This document shows positions 1-7,540 of a stretch of 18,686 nt of DNA, piece by piece. How positions within the stretch are numbered: position 1 is the first letter of the stretch; each line of letters begins with the position of its first letter. The stretch is from the NCBI GenBank assembly GCA_023255285.1, contig JALRIY010000017.1:1-18686 (forward strand), in the 5' to 3' direction. The notes under the pieces were generated by a model, which saw nothing but the letters and a program-made list of their open reading frames with translations, was not told where the DNA came from and did not search any database. Position numbers and translations under genes: made by a program. The DNA is from Algoriphagus sp. (GTDB lineage Bacteria; Bacteroidota; Bacteroidia; Cytophagales; Cyclobacteriaceae).

Positions 1-1
1 G

Positions 2-925
2 GCAGATCCTTTTAATCCTAATCAAATCCCTTGTGCTTTTCCCTGGTTGAAAGCAGGTGGAGTACGGGCTCAAGTGCTGGCGATCTACACGGATGTGAAT
101 CCCAAAAGCATGGTGCTTGCTTGTCGGCAGGCGGATCTCTTTGTGAAGCTGCTCAAAGACCATCCCGAGACGGTTTGCAGATGGGATGCAGCCTTTCAGC
201 AGAACTTGGAGGCTACCGAGCAACTTGGAATTATTGCCTCCATCGAGAATGCTGCTGGGGTCGGCACTCCAACGGCTACTTGGACTGAGATTAATACCCA
301 ATTCGATGCCCTGCTAGAAAAAGTGGGGCCACTCGCCTACATCAGCCTCACGCACCATACTGAAAATCGTTTTGGAGGGGGCAATTATACCGAAGGAATT
401 GGTTTAAAAGCCGATGGAAAGCGCCTGCTCGACTACCTGGCAGGCAAGCGGATTCCAGTTGATCTTTCGCATACGTCGGATCTTTTGGCAGCGGGGATAT
501 TGAATTACATTGATCGGAATCAGCTTTCCATTCCCATTCTAGCCAGCCACTCCAATTTCCGGTCTATTTGGAATCATAAACGAAATTTAACAGACGAATT
601 TGCCCAGGAAATCATCCATCGTGGAGGAATCATTGGAGTCAATTTTCTTCGCGCCTTTTTAGATAATGAGCAGCCAGAAAGGCTATTTGAGCACCTCATT
701 TATGGTGCCAAACTTAATGAGCACGTCATCGCTTTTGGAGCAGACTTTTTTTATACCCAAGATTTTCCAGATCCTAGCCGCCATCCATTTTATTTTCCAC
801 TGGCAGAAAATGCGAGCAAGTACCCCAGTATCTTGGACCAGCTAAGTTCCGTGCTGTCGGTAGAGCAGTTGCAAAAATTAGCTTATGAAAATGTGTTTCG
901 CTTTTACCAAAACCTTTGGAGCTGA
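2..925 (+). CDS. Membrane dipeptidase (peptidase family M19), 5' end cut by the window
   Basis: Zinc-dependent dipeptidase of the renal-dipeptidase (M19) family. The frame is open through the left edge, so the true start and the N-terminal H-x-D metal ligands lie outside the window; 307 residues are visible. What remains fits the family in order: a GGVRAQ stretch after the missing strand, the Glu ligand in SIEN, the His ligand in DLSHTSD, the second His in ILASHSNFR followed by the NHKRNLTDE segment, and GADFF matching the Asp of the usual G-(S/A)-D-F motif. The family cleaves dipeptides, often with a D-residue at the C-terminal position; the substrate here is unknown. No internal ATG gives a sensible start. 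Its stop shares a base with the next start (TGATG), so the two genes are probably cotranslated. Family confident, substrate not. Confidence 0.9.
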   Translation, partial: ADPFNPNQIPCAFPWLKAGGVRAQVLAIYTDVNPKSMVLACRQADLFVKLLKDHPETVCRWDAAFQQNLEATEQLGIIASIENAAGVGTPTATWTEINTQFDALLEKVGPLAYISLTHHTENRFGGGNYTEGIGLKADGKRLLDYLAGKRIPVDLSHTSDLLAAGILNYIDRNQLSIPILASHSNFRSIWNHKRNLTDEFAQEIIHRGGIIGVNFLRAFLDNEQPERLFEHLIYGAKLNEHVIAFGADFFYTQDFPDPSRHPFYFPLAENASKYPSILDQLSSVLSVEQLQKLAYENVFRFYQNLWS

Positions 926-1533
926 TGTCTAGCCATCATTTTGTCAAGGAGCAACAGGAGCCAGCCGTATTTATTTTAGAGGTGAAAGGCATTTCTTTTG
1001 AGATAGTGGCCCCACTCCTCGAATGGTCCCCAACTGTTTTAGTTGCTCAAGAAGCGGTGGAAGTTGTACTTACTTGGGGAGTAAAAATTGATGTGATTTT
1101 AGCAACCCATGAATTCCAAAAGGAAAACACTCGCTTGCTTGAAGAGCAGTATCCACTCCGGTTTTTGACGGTGTCAAACTTAACCTTCTTGGAGGAGGGA
1201 ATTCATTACCTTTTAGCTTCTCAGCACAAGGGGGTACATCTGGTAGGTTTTGACCACCAAAAGCATCAGGAGTTGGAGGAAAAGGTGCTACAAATGGACC
1301 TCACGCTAGTAGATGGGAATTGGAAATATTATCCGGCGAAAGAGGGTAAGTTTTCCAAGTGGTTTGCTGCTACTGAAATCAGACTACTGGCGGCAGAGAG
1401 TCAGCCTGTGGAAGTATCCAATGCCCATGGATCCTTACTTTTTCCAGTGTGCTACCTGACGCAACTGGAAGTTCCTGAGGGAATATCTATCTTCAGCAGC
1501 ACCGGAATTTTTTGGATTGGAGAGCGGATTTAG
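925..1533 (+). CDS. Thiamine pyrophosphokinase-like protein lacking the catalytic aspartates
   Basis: A 202-residue protein starting at the ATG that overlaps the dipeptidase stop (TGATG); a TTG at 916 is possible but less likely. The segment at residues 38-64 can be laid over the N-terminal signature of thiamine pyrophosphokinases: an alanine followed by an acidic/glycine motif, about ten residues, then G-x-K-x-D-x-I and the family's GDxDS. Here the equivalents are AQEA (41-44), GVKIDVI (52-58) and ATHEF (60-64), so the Asp residues that bind Mg-ATP in true TPKs are missing. The C-terminal part has a GNWKYYP stretch and an EGISIFSSTG end resembling the thiamine-binding sandwich domain. I infer a TPK-fold protein that has probably lost kinase activity. 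Homology is by eye only; an unrelated Bacteroidota-specific protein remains possible. Confidence 0.5.
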   Translation: MSSHHFVKEQQEPAVFILEVKGISFEIVAPLLEWSPTVLVAQEAVEVVLTWGVKIDVILATHEFQKENTRLLEEQYPLRFLTVSNLTFLEEGIHYLLASQHKGVHLVGFDHQKHQELEEKVLQMDLTLVDGNWKYYPAKEGKFSKWFAATEIRLLAAESQPVEVSNAHGSLLFPVCYLTQLEVPEGISIFSSTGIFWIGERI

Positions 1534-1535
1534 CC

Positions 1536-2270
1536 TTAGGGTACTACCAAAAGAAACAATCCTGCAGCCAAGAGCGCACCAAGGATGGGACCTACTACAG
1601 GAACCCATGCATAACCCCAATCCGAGTCCCCCTTACCTTTAATAGGCAATAACTGGTGCATGATTCTAGGCCCTAAATCTCTGGCAGGGTTAATGGCATA
1701 ACCGGTGGTGCCTCCTAAAGCCAATCCGATCACCCACACCAAGAAGGCGACGGGAATCGCGCCTATGGATCCTAGTCCAATGGGAGTTTTCTGCGCTCCT
1801 TCTAGTTGAGCCCCTGCGATAAAATAAATAACAAACAACAAAACAAAAGTCCCTAATGCCTCAGAAAATACATTTGTAAGGGGATTTTTCACGGTTGGAT
1901 CGGTACAAAAGGGAGCACGTTTTAAACCAGGGTCCTGCGTAAATTCGAAGTGGTGGCGGTACATGAACCAGGCCATTCCTGAGCCAAGCATTGCTCCTCC
2001 AACGTGTGCCAAGATGTACCCTGGAGCCAAAGCCCACTCAAATTTTCCTACTGCCGCCAGGCCAACTGTCACTGCTGGGTTAAGGTGAGCGCCACTGTAA
2101 GGGCCAGCAATCACCACCCCGCAAAACACGGCCAAAGCCCAGGCAGTGGTGATCGCAATCAGGCCACCTCCGTTTCCTTTGGTACCTGGTAAGATAACAT
2201 TGGCTACTACGCCGGTTCCCAAAAGAAGCAGGACGGTGGTTCCAATAAATTCTGCTAGAAGTGGATTCAT
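1536..2270 (-). CDS. glpF: Glycerol uptake facilitator (MIP/aquaglyceroporin family)
   Basis: Six-helix inner-membrane channel, 244 residues, of the MIP family. Both NPA half-helix motifs are present: SGAHLNPAVT (NPA at residues 64-66) and GYAINPARDLGPR near residue 190. The Asp directly after the second NPAR is the marker of glycerol facilitators as opposed to water-only aquaporins, where this position is usually not acidic. A Trp near residue 44 fits the selectivity filter position of GlpF. The start is the ATG at 2270, whose ATGA overlaps the glpK stop; a TTG three codons upstream is less likely. The gene is last of glpD-glpK-glpF, so the channel should feed glycerol to the kinase encoded just before it. 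It ends two bases from the convergent TPK-like gene, leaving no room for a separate terminator. Confidence 0.93.
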   Translation of the reverse strand: MNPLLAEFIGTTVLLLLGTGVVANVILPGTKGNGGGLIAITTAWALAVFCGVVIAGPYSGAHLNPAVTVGLAAVGKFEWALAPGYILAHVGGAMLGSGMAWFMYRHHFEFTQDPGLKRAPFCTDPTVKNPLTNVFSEALGTFVLLFVIYFIAGAQLEGAQKTPIGLGSIGAIPVAFLVWVIGLALGGTTGYAINPARDLGPRIMHQLLPIKGKGDSDWGYAWVPVVGPILGALLAAGLFLLVVP

Positions 2271-3766
2271 TCTTCCCAATTTTTAGTTCGTTCAACTGCT
2301 TTATGCCAAAAATGTACTAATTTTTCTCTTTCCTCCTCTTCCATTGAGGGAGAAAACGTTTTATCTGGCTGCCATAGTATTTGGAGCTCTTCCTGATCTT
2401 TCCAGAAACCTACCGCCAAGCCGGCTAAAAATGCAGCGCCCAGTGCTGTGGTCTCAATGATCATGGGACGCTTGATTTCACAATTCAACAGGTCACTTTG
2501 AAACTGCATCAAGAAATTGTTGGCAGTGGCCCCACCATCTACGCGGAGTTCTTGCGTAGGCTTGCCCGAATCTTTTTCCATTGCCTTGAGGACATCGTAC
2601 ACTTGATAAGCGACGGCTTCTAAGGCCGCTCGGGTGAAGTGTGCTGTGGTCGTGCCTCGAGTAATTCCAAAAAAGGCTCCTCGGGCCTGTTGATCCCAAT
2701 GCGGTGCACCCAATCCAGCAAGGGCAGGAACGAAATACACTCCATCGTTGCCAGGGACGCTGGTGGCCAGCTTTTCGGTTTCCTTGGCATCGGCAAACAA
2801 CTTCAATCCATCTCGAAGCCATTGGATGGCCGCTCCTCCAATAAATACCGACCCTTCTAGGGCGTAATTGATTTCATTTCCAATCTTCCAAGCCACGGTG
2901 GTCAGCAGCTTGTTGGTGGATTGCACGGCTATATTCCCCGTATTCATGACCAGGAAGCAACCTGTGCCATAGGTGGTTTTGGCCATGCCTGGCTGCGTGC
3001 AAAGTTGACCAAAAAGTGCCGCCTGCTGATCACCGGCTACCCCGGCAATTGGGATTTTGGTATTGAGTACATCGCCTGCCGTTTCGGTGAATACCTCGCT
3101 GCAACTTTTTACTTCTGGAAGCATTGCAGCAGGAATGTTGAATAAGGCAAGTAGCTCTTCATCCCATTGTTGGGTATGGATGTTGAAGAGTAACGTCCGA
3201 CTGGCATTGGTGATGTCGGTCAAGTGGCTTTTTCCTGCGGTTAATTTCCAAATTAGCCAGGAGTCTACTGTTCCAAAAGCCAGTTCTCCTGCTTCAGCGC
3301 GTTGCTGCGCTCCAGGCACCTGGTCCAAAATCCAACGTATTTTGGTAGCAGAAAAATAGGCATCAATGACTAAGCCTGTTTTTTCTGCGATTAGATTCGC
3401 CACCCCTTTTTCTTTCAGTGTATCGCAATAGGCTGCAGTACGTCGGTCCTGCCAGACAATCGCATTGTAGAGGGCTTTGCCTGTCTTTCGATCCCACACT
3501 AGGGTGGTTTCTCGCTGATTGGTGATGCCGATCGCAGCCACTTGGTCGGGGCGTATAGATTTTTGAAGCAAGGATTCCATCAGCACGGTAGACTGGCTGG
3601 ACCAGATTTCTTCTGGATCGTGCTCTACCCACCCTTGTTGGGGGAAGAATTGGGTAAATTCCTTCTGAGCCAGGGAGACAATCTCTCCTTTTTGATTGAA
3701 AATCAAGGCGCGGGAACTAGTAGTGCCTTGGTCTAAGGCTAAAATATAGGGTTTATCGGCAGACAT
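2267..3766 (-). CDS. glpK: Glycerol kinase
   Basis: ATP:glycerol 3-phosphotransferase of the FGGY family, 499 residues, close to the usual ~500. The N terminus carries the phosphate-binding motif LALDQGTTSSR and the conserved GWVEHDPEEIW. Further on are VAGDQQAALFGQ (the catalytic-Asp region), the GTGCFLVMNTG loop, and the FGGY C-terminal signature around the segment with ELRVDGGATANNF. It traps glycerol in the cell as sn-glycerol 3-phosphate, the substrate of the dehydrogenase encoded 36 bp upstream. The stop codon overlaps the glpF start (ATGA), so kinase and channel are probably translationally coupled. I see no feature showing allosteric control by PTS proteins, and no regulator gene lies beside the cluster. 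Confidence 0.97.
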   Translation of the reverse strand: MSADKPYILALDQGTTSSRALIFNQKGEIVSLAQKEFTQFFPQQGWVEHDPEEIWSSQSTVLMESLLQKSIRPDQVAAIGITNQRETTLVWDRKTGKALYNAIVWQDRRTAAYCDTLKEKGVANLIAEKTGLVIDAYFSATKIRWILDQVPGAQQRAEAGELAFGTVDSWLIWKLTAGKSHLTDITNASRTLLFNIHTQQWDEELLALFNIPAAMLPEVKSCSEVFTETAGDVLNTKIPIAGVAGDQQAALFGQLCTQPGMAKTTYGTGCFLVMNTGNIAVQSTNKLLTTVAWKIGNEINYALEGSVFIGGAAIQWLRDGLKLFADAKETEKLATSVPGNDGVYFVPALAGLGAPHWDQQARGAFFGITRGTTTAHFTRAALEAVAYQVYDVLKAMEKDSGKPTQELRVDGGATANNFLMQFQSDLLNCEIKRPMIIETTALGAAFLAGLAVGFWKDQEELQILWQPDKTFSPSMEEEEREKLVHFWHKAVERTKNWEE

Positions 3767-3802
3767 TTTGGATGTTGGGTGGTAAGAGGTGGTAACTGGA
3801 AG

Positions 3803-5371
3803 TTAGTGCATTGAGATCAAATATTTTTCTGCTATCTTTTTAAAATTAGTCAATTCAGTTTGAACCCAGGCTTCGTCTTTTTGCAGGGTGGTAGCCATGA
3901 GCTGCGCTACTTTTTCTGCACTGCTGAGGGCAGCAGCTGTATCGAGTATCAAAAGTCGAATGCGTCGAGAGAGCACATCTTCAAGGGTGAGCGCCATTTC
4001 GTGTTGGCAAGCCCATACCACTTCGGCAAGTATAGCTGGGTAGTGAGGATGAATGCGTTCTTGTAGCTCAGGCTGTTGGTTGGCAAGTGCTTTTATTTTT
4101 TTGGCATCTGTTCCATATACTGCCCAGTGTCCTGAGGGAGTTTTTTTTGAAAAACCATGGATTTTTTGAGTTGCACTGGTACTAGCAGAAACAGGCTGTC
4201 CCGTTATTTGGGTAAAGTAATTGAGCGTGTCTTCTCCCATTTTCCGGAAGGTAGTCCACTTCCCTCCGGTTAGGGATACTAGTCCACTCGGTGAACAGAT
4301 AATTTTATGAGAGCGTGAGATTTCCTTGGTTTTGGTACTGCCCTCCTCAGGCCTAGCTAGCGGCCTTAATCCTGCAAATACCGCCTTGACATCTTTTCGT
4401 TCCGGTTTTTTGGTGAGGTAAGCACCGGCTGTTTCGAGAACAAAGTCAATTTCTTTTTCCAAGGCTTTGGGCTCTAATTTAGCTTTTTCTCGAATCGTAT
4501 CGGTGGTTCCTAAGAGGAGTTTGTTGTGCCAAGGGACCCCAAATAATACGCGGCCATCCTTGGTTTTGGGAATCATAAGCGCGTCTTCACCTCCCAAAAA
4601 ACTCAAGTCAAGGACCAAGTGAATTCCCTGACTAGGTTGTATGGTTTTTGGGGCAGAGGGGTTATCGAGTTGAAGAATTTTATCTGCAAAAACTCCAGTG
4701 GCATTGACCACCATTTTTGCTAGTAGCGAGTAGGATTTTTTTGCGTTTAGATCCCGAACGGTCAATCCTGAGATTTTGCCTTGGGAATCTTTGGTGAGCC
4801 CAGTGACTTTGATGTAGTTGAGTAGGCAGGCCCCGAGGTCAGTGGCTGTTTGTGCTAGGTGGATGGCGAGTCGGGCATCGTCAAACTGTCCATCCTGGTA
4901 GGTGACTGCTCCCTTGAGTCCAGTAGGCTGAAGTGTGGGAATTCGGAGAAGTGCTTGTTTTTTCGGGATGAACTTTGAAGAGCCAAGGCTCAGTCCCCCT
5001 GCCATCCAATCGTATAGTTTTAGTCCAATGCTGTATTGTATTCGGTCCCACCAGGAGTAGATGGGGATGAGAAAGGATTGATTTTGGCTGAGATGTGGGG
5101 CGTTTTTTAGAAGAAGTCCCCTTTCTTTTAGGGCTTCAAAAACCAAGGAAATTTGACCTTGTGCCAAATAACGAACACCTCCGTGAAGCAATTTAGTACT
5201 TCTGCTTGAGGTGCCTTTGGCAAAATCAGCCTTGTCTACCAGTACCACTGAAAGGCCTCGAGATACCGCATCCAGTGCTACTCCCAAGCCCGAAGCTCCT
5301 CCACCAATGACAGCGATGTCCCAGACCTTGGTTTTTTCTTGTAACTGCTGTAGGTTTTTTTCTCGATTCAT
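3803..5371 (-). CDS. glpD: FAD-dependent glycerol-3-phosphate dehydrogenase
   Basis: Membrane-associated flavoenzyme oxidising glycerol 3-phosphate to dihydroxyacetone phosphate and passing electrons to quinones; 522 residues, as expected for GlpD/GlpA. The Rossmann FAD motif VIGGGASGLGVALDA begins near residue 21, followed by the family-typical GTSSRSTKLLHGGVRYL segment. A second FAD-contact region reads SLTGGKWTTFRKMGED near residue 370, and a C-terminal DAO_C-type helical domain follows. It has no iron-sulfur or GlpB/GlpC partner, so the aerobic GlpD role is favoured over GlpABC. The gene precedes glpK by 36 bp on the same strand. The 141 bp upstream contain a near match to the Bacteroidota -7 element (TACATTTC read on the minus strand, 5395-5388) but no convincing -33 TTG at the right distance. 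Confidence 0.95.
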   Translation of the reverse strand: MNREKNLQQLQEKTKVWDIAVIGGGASGLGVALDAVSRGLSVVLVDKADFAKGTSSRSTKLLHGGVRYLAQGQISLVFEALKERGLLLKNAPHLSQNQSFLIPIYSWWDRIQYSIGLKLYDWMAGGLSLGSSKFIPKKQALLRIPTLQPTGLKGAVTYQDGQFDDARLAIHLAQTATDLGACLLNYIKVTGLTKDSQGKISGLTVRDLNAKKSYSLLAKMVVNATGVFADKILQLDNPSAPKTIQPSQGIHLVLDLSFLGGEDALMIPKTKDGRVLFGVPWHNKLLLGTTDTIREKAKLEPKALEKEIDFVLETAGAYLTKKPERKDVKAVFAGLRPLARPEEGSTKTKEISRSHKIICSPSGLVSLTGGKWTTFRKMGEDTLNYFTQITGQPVSASTSATQKIHGFSKKTPSGHWAVYGTDAKKIKALANQQPELQERIHPHYPAILAEVVWACQHEMALTLEDVLSRRIRLLILDTAAALSSAEKVAQLMATTLQKDEAWVQTELTNFKKIAEKYLISMH

Positions 5372-5512
5372 TTGGAATTGCCTTCACGAAATGTACTGAT
5401 CTCGTTGCAAAAAATGAAGGAAAAAGGTCCTAAATGCAAAAATGGGAAAACCGCCAATGAGATAGAAAAAAACTTTCAGACTAGCGAATGAGCGTAGCCT
5501 CCACTGTGTGGA

Positions 5513-6010
5513 TTAAAATTCCTTGTAGGTCTTTCGAGTGACTTTGGAACTATTTTTATCCAAGGTCACCACATAGATGTAGTCGTACTCTAGGTCACTG
5601 AGATCCGCGAAGGGCTCGCCTGAACTTACAAAAGCATTTGCCAGTTGGCTAACTGTATTGCTGTGGCCAACAATTAGGGTATTGCCTTCACTGGTACGTA
5701 AGTCTGCGATGAGGGCTTCCTGATCTTTTGGATCGTAGGTTTCCACTGTCAAGCCAGCTGCATCTGCAGTGGGTTGTGCAGTATTTTTAGTTCGTATAAA
5801 ATCCGTGGACAAAACCCTTTTGATGTCTTCTTTCTCTAAAATCTGAGCAAGTTTTTTAGCCCGAACTTCCCCTACATAGGCGAGTTTTGGGTCCTGACCT
5901 TCGAGTTGCTTTTCGGCATGGCGGACGATGTAGATGGTTTTGGGGGTGTTCTGTGTGGTACAGGCGCTGAGGATAAGTAGAAAACTGAGTAGAAAAATGG
6001 AGTTTTTCAT
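5513..6010 (-). CDS. Histidine phosphatase family lipoprotein (phosphoglycerate mutase-like)
   Basis: A 165-residue protein with a short lipoprotein signal peptide: basic MKN start, hydrophobic run, and the lipobox LSAC with the lipidated Cys at residue 17. It is therefore predicted to be anchored on the outer face of a membrane. The mature part is a small SixA/PhoE-size histidine phosphatase: IYIVRHAEK holds the phospho-accepting His31, STDFIRTKNTA carries the conserved Arg of the branch, and LIVGHS has the second His (116). The substrate cannot be told from sequence; such domains act on phosphoproteins, sugar phosphates or other phosphoesters. It lies 141 bp upstream of glpD on the same strand, which may be coincidence. 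An acid residue after RHA (RHAE) is common in SixA-like members. Confidence 0.85.
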   Translation of the reverse strand: MKNSIFLLSFLLILSACTTQNTPKTIYIVRHAEKQLEGQDPKLAYVGEVRAKKLAQILEKEDIKRVLSTDFIRTKNTAQPTADAAGLTVETYDPKDQEALIADLRTSEGNTLIVGHSNTVSQLANAFVSSGEPFADLSDLEYDYIYVVTLDKNSSKVTRKTYKEF

Positions 6011-6062
6011 GGTGGTTGTAATTTGGTAGAAACACAGTCGAAATAGGGCCTAATTTGAGAAG

Positions 6063-6195
6063 CAAGAGACAAGAAACGATAACAAAATGAGTTAGATGCC
6101 TAATGGCGGGCGCTAGAAACAAGTTTTCCCGAATTCAGCTTCCAGCGTTCGGCATTTCTTTAAATACCGTATTTCGTACCTCGTACTTTCTTGTC
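6063..6195. repeat. Palindromic intergenic element with inverted 9-bp ends and heptamer runs (REP/MITE-like, tentative)
   Basis: The gap between the pseudouridine synthase and the lipoprotein gene is structured. A 9-mer GACAAGAAA at 6068-6076 recurs inverted at 6187-6195. Inside is an imperfect palindrome: 6102-6120 pairs with 6138-6156 around a 17-base loop (14 Watson-Crick pairs, 2 G-T, 3 mismatches over 19 positions). The edges are built of 7-base units: CAAGAGA and CAAGAAA at 6063-6076, and CGTATTT, CGTACCT, CGTACTT at 6168-6188. The element abuts the TAG stop of the synthase gene. It encodes nothing I can recognise. It may be a dispersed repeat, a small non-autonomous element, or just a hairpin between two cotranscribed genes; copy number is unknown. 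Confidence 0.4.
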
Positions 6196-6930
6196 CTATC
6201 CCGAAAAGGTATTATCCAAGTACTGATCTTTGGCTTTGATCGTTTCAAATTCGAGGAACTGTTCCCAGAACTCCGTTTCGGGCAATGCTGCCCGAAGGAA
6301 GATCTTTTCCTTTTTGATGGGGTGCATAAATACCAAATGGAAGGCATGGAGGTTGATGCTCGCATCAGGATTGGGTTTGGCAAATCCGTACTTGATATCT
6401 CCGCGAATAGGACATCCCATGGAAGCAAGTTGCACGCGAATTTGATGCGGTCTACCCGAGATGGGACGTACTTCAAGTAGCCAGTGGTCGTTGAGTTTTC
6501 CGAGAACCTTGTAGTTGAGTTCGGCTTTTTGGGAGCCAGGTATTTCTTCCTCGTGTGCCGTCACAAAATTTTTCACTTCGTCTTTGGTCAGCCAGTGGGT
6601 CAGTTTGCCTTGTTCCTCTTTGGGTCTTCGTTTGACCAAGGCCCAGTATACCTTGTGGATGTCCCGCTTGCGGAAGAGTTCCATCATGCGTTCCAAACCC
6701 TTAGAAGTACGTGCAAAAGCCACCAGTCCACTTACTGGGCGATCCAAGCGGTGGATGGGATGCAAGAAAACAGCCCCAGGTTTATCGTATTTTTTTGCGA
6801 TATACTCTCTACAATAGTCGGTCAGGGTTTTGTCCTTGGTCTTATCTCCCTGAACTAAGATTCCAGCCGCCTTATTGACCACAAGGAGGTGATTGTCTTC
6901 GTAGACTACGCTAAACGGTTTTGTTTTCAT
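6196..6930 (-). CDS. RluA-family RNA pseudouridine synthase
   Basis: Isomerises uridine to pseudouridine in rRNA or tRNA. It has 244 residues and consists of the catalytic domain only, with no N-terminal S4 RNA-binding domain, as in the shorter RluA/TruC-like members. The signature HPIHRLDRPVSGLV carries the catalytic Asp at residue 63. Other family blocks are the N-terminal VVYEDNHLLVVNKAAG, the R-P-x-S-G-R-x-H-Q-I-R block in the second half, and GCPIRGDIKYG. The target position in RNA cannot be assigned by eye, so I give no symbol. The start is the ATG at 6930; the next Met lies beyond the catalytic motif. A TACCTTTG element sits only four bases before this ATG, which would give a leaderless or nearly leaderless transcript. 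Confidence 0.92.
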   Translation of the reverse strand: MKTKPFSVVYEDNHLLVVNKAAGILVQGDKTKDKTLTDYCREYIAKKYDKPGAVFLHPIHRLDRPVSGLVAFARTSKGLERMMELFRKRDIHKVYWALVKRRPKEEQGKLTHWLTKDEVKNFVTAHEEEIPGSQKAELNYKVLGKLNDHWLLEVRPISGRPHQIRVQLASMGCPIRGDIKYGFAKPNPDASINLHAFHLVFMHPIKKEKIFLRAALPETEFWEQFLEFETIKAKDQYLDNTFSG

Positions 6931-6934
6931 GACA

Positions 6935-6942
6935 CAAAGGTA
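6935..6942 (-). promoter_or_regulatory. Candidate -7 promoter element (TAnnTTTG) for the pseudouridine synthase
   Basis: Read on the minus strand, TACCTTTG matches the Bacteroidota -7 consensus TAnnTTTG exactly and ends four bases before the ATG at 6930. No TTG is found 19-21 bases upstream of it, so only half of a promoter is visible. If used, the transcript would start within or next to the start codon. Confidence 0.35.
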
Positions 6943-6991
6943 GTCTTAATTTTTTTCTGGAGGGATTAGGAAAGGGAATGTTGAACCGGGT

Positions 6992-7471
6992 TTACTTATG
7001 GATAAATTTCTTGATTTCGTAATCTTGTAGGTGCGCATTTAGCCATCCTGCTTCTAGGAGGGCGCCATATTTCTTGTAAAAATTAATGGCAGGGGCATTC
7101 CAATCGAGCACTTGCCACATCATACCGCTACAGTCCTCTTCCAGGGATTTGGCCATTACCCGTTCAAAAAGGAGTTTCCCTGCGCCATTTCCACGCTCTG
7201 ATTCGGTAACTACAATATCTTCTAGGTACAATCGCTTTCCTTTCCAGGTCGAATAGCGGTAGTAATACACTGCAATGCCTATGATTTCTTGGTTGCTATC
7301 TTTGACGCACACATAGAATCCGTACACGGGATGAGGGCCAAACCCTTCTTTTTCCATACGCTCCAAGGTATTGGTGACTTGTTCGGGTGCTTTTTCGTAG
7401 AGCGCAAGCTCTTGGATGAGTTCAAGTACTCGGGGGAGATCTGATTTTCGGCCTACTCTTAAGGAATACAT
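6992..7471 (-). CDS. GNAT-family N-acetyltransferase, SSAT/thialysine acetyltransferase-like
   Basis: A single GNAT domain of 159 residues. The acetyl-CoA pyrophosphate loop is RGNGAG (93-98), preceded by the strand YLEDIVVTESE. The N-terminal helix pair with ELALYEKAPEQV, the YYYRYSTWKGK strand, LDWNAPAINFYKKYGA and the C-terminal aromatic/acidic stretch closely follow the spermidine/spermine N1-acetyltransferase family and its thialysine-acetylating relatives. The natural substrate is probably a small amine (polyamine, lysine analogue or diamine), but this is family inference. The gene starts 69 bp from the divergent coaX start and lies 61 bp upstream of the pseudouridine synthase on the same strand, so it could be cotranscribed with it. 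Confidence 0.88.
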   Translation of the reverse strand: MYSLRVGRKSDLPRVLELIQELALYEKAPEQVTNTLERMEKEGFGPHPVYGFYVCVKDSNQEIIGIAVYYYRYSTWKGKRLYLEDIVVTESERGNGAGKLLFERVMAKSLEEDCSGMMWQVLDWNAPAINFYKKYGALLEAGWLNAHLQDYEIKKFIHK

Positions 7472-7540
7472 CTGTTTTTTTGGGGCTGAGTTGTTAATTT
7501 GGTTTCTATGCCTCTAATTTATGCAAAACTTGATACGAAG

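Noticed and set aside
5372..5512. Full promoter for the glp genes
   Set aside because: Only a near -7 match (TACATTTC, minus strand); the nearest TTG is about 12 bases away instead of 19-21.
6103..6480. 125-codon plus-strand open frame across the end of the pseudouridine synthase
   Set aside because: Mostly antisense to a clear RluA-family gene, with no recognisable domain.
7499..7540. Upstream starts (TTG 7499, ATG 7508) for coaX
   Set aside because: They add residues with no counterpart in the CoaX fold, and a promoter-like TAATTTGG overlaps the first.
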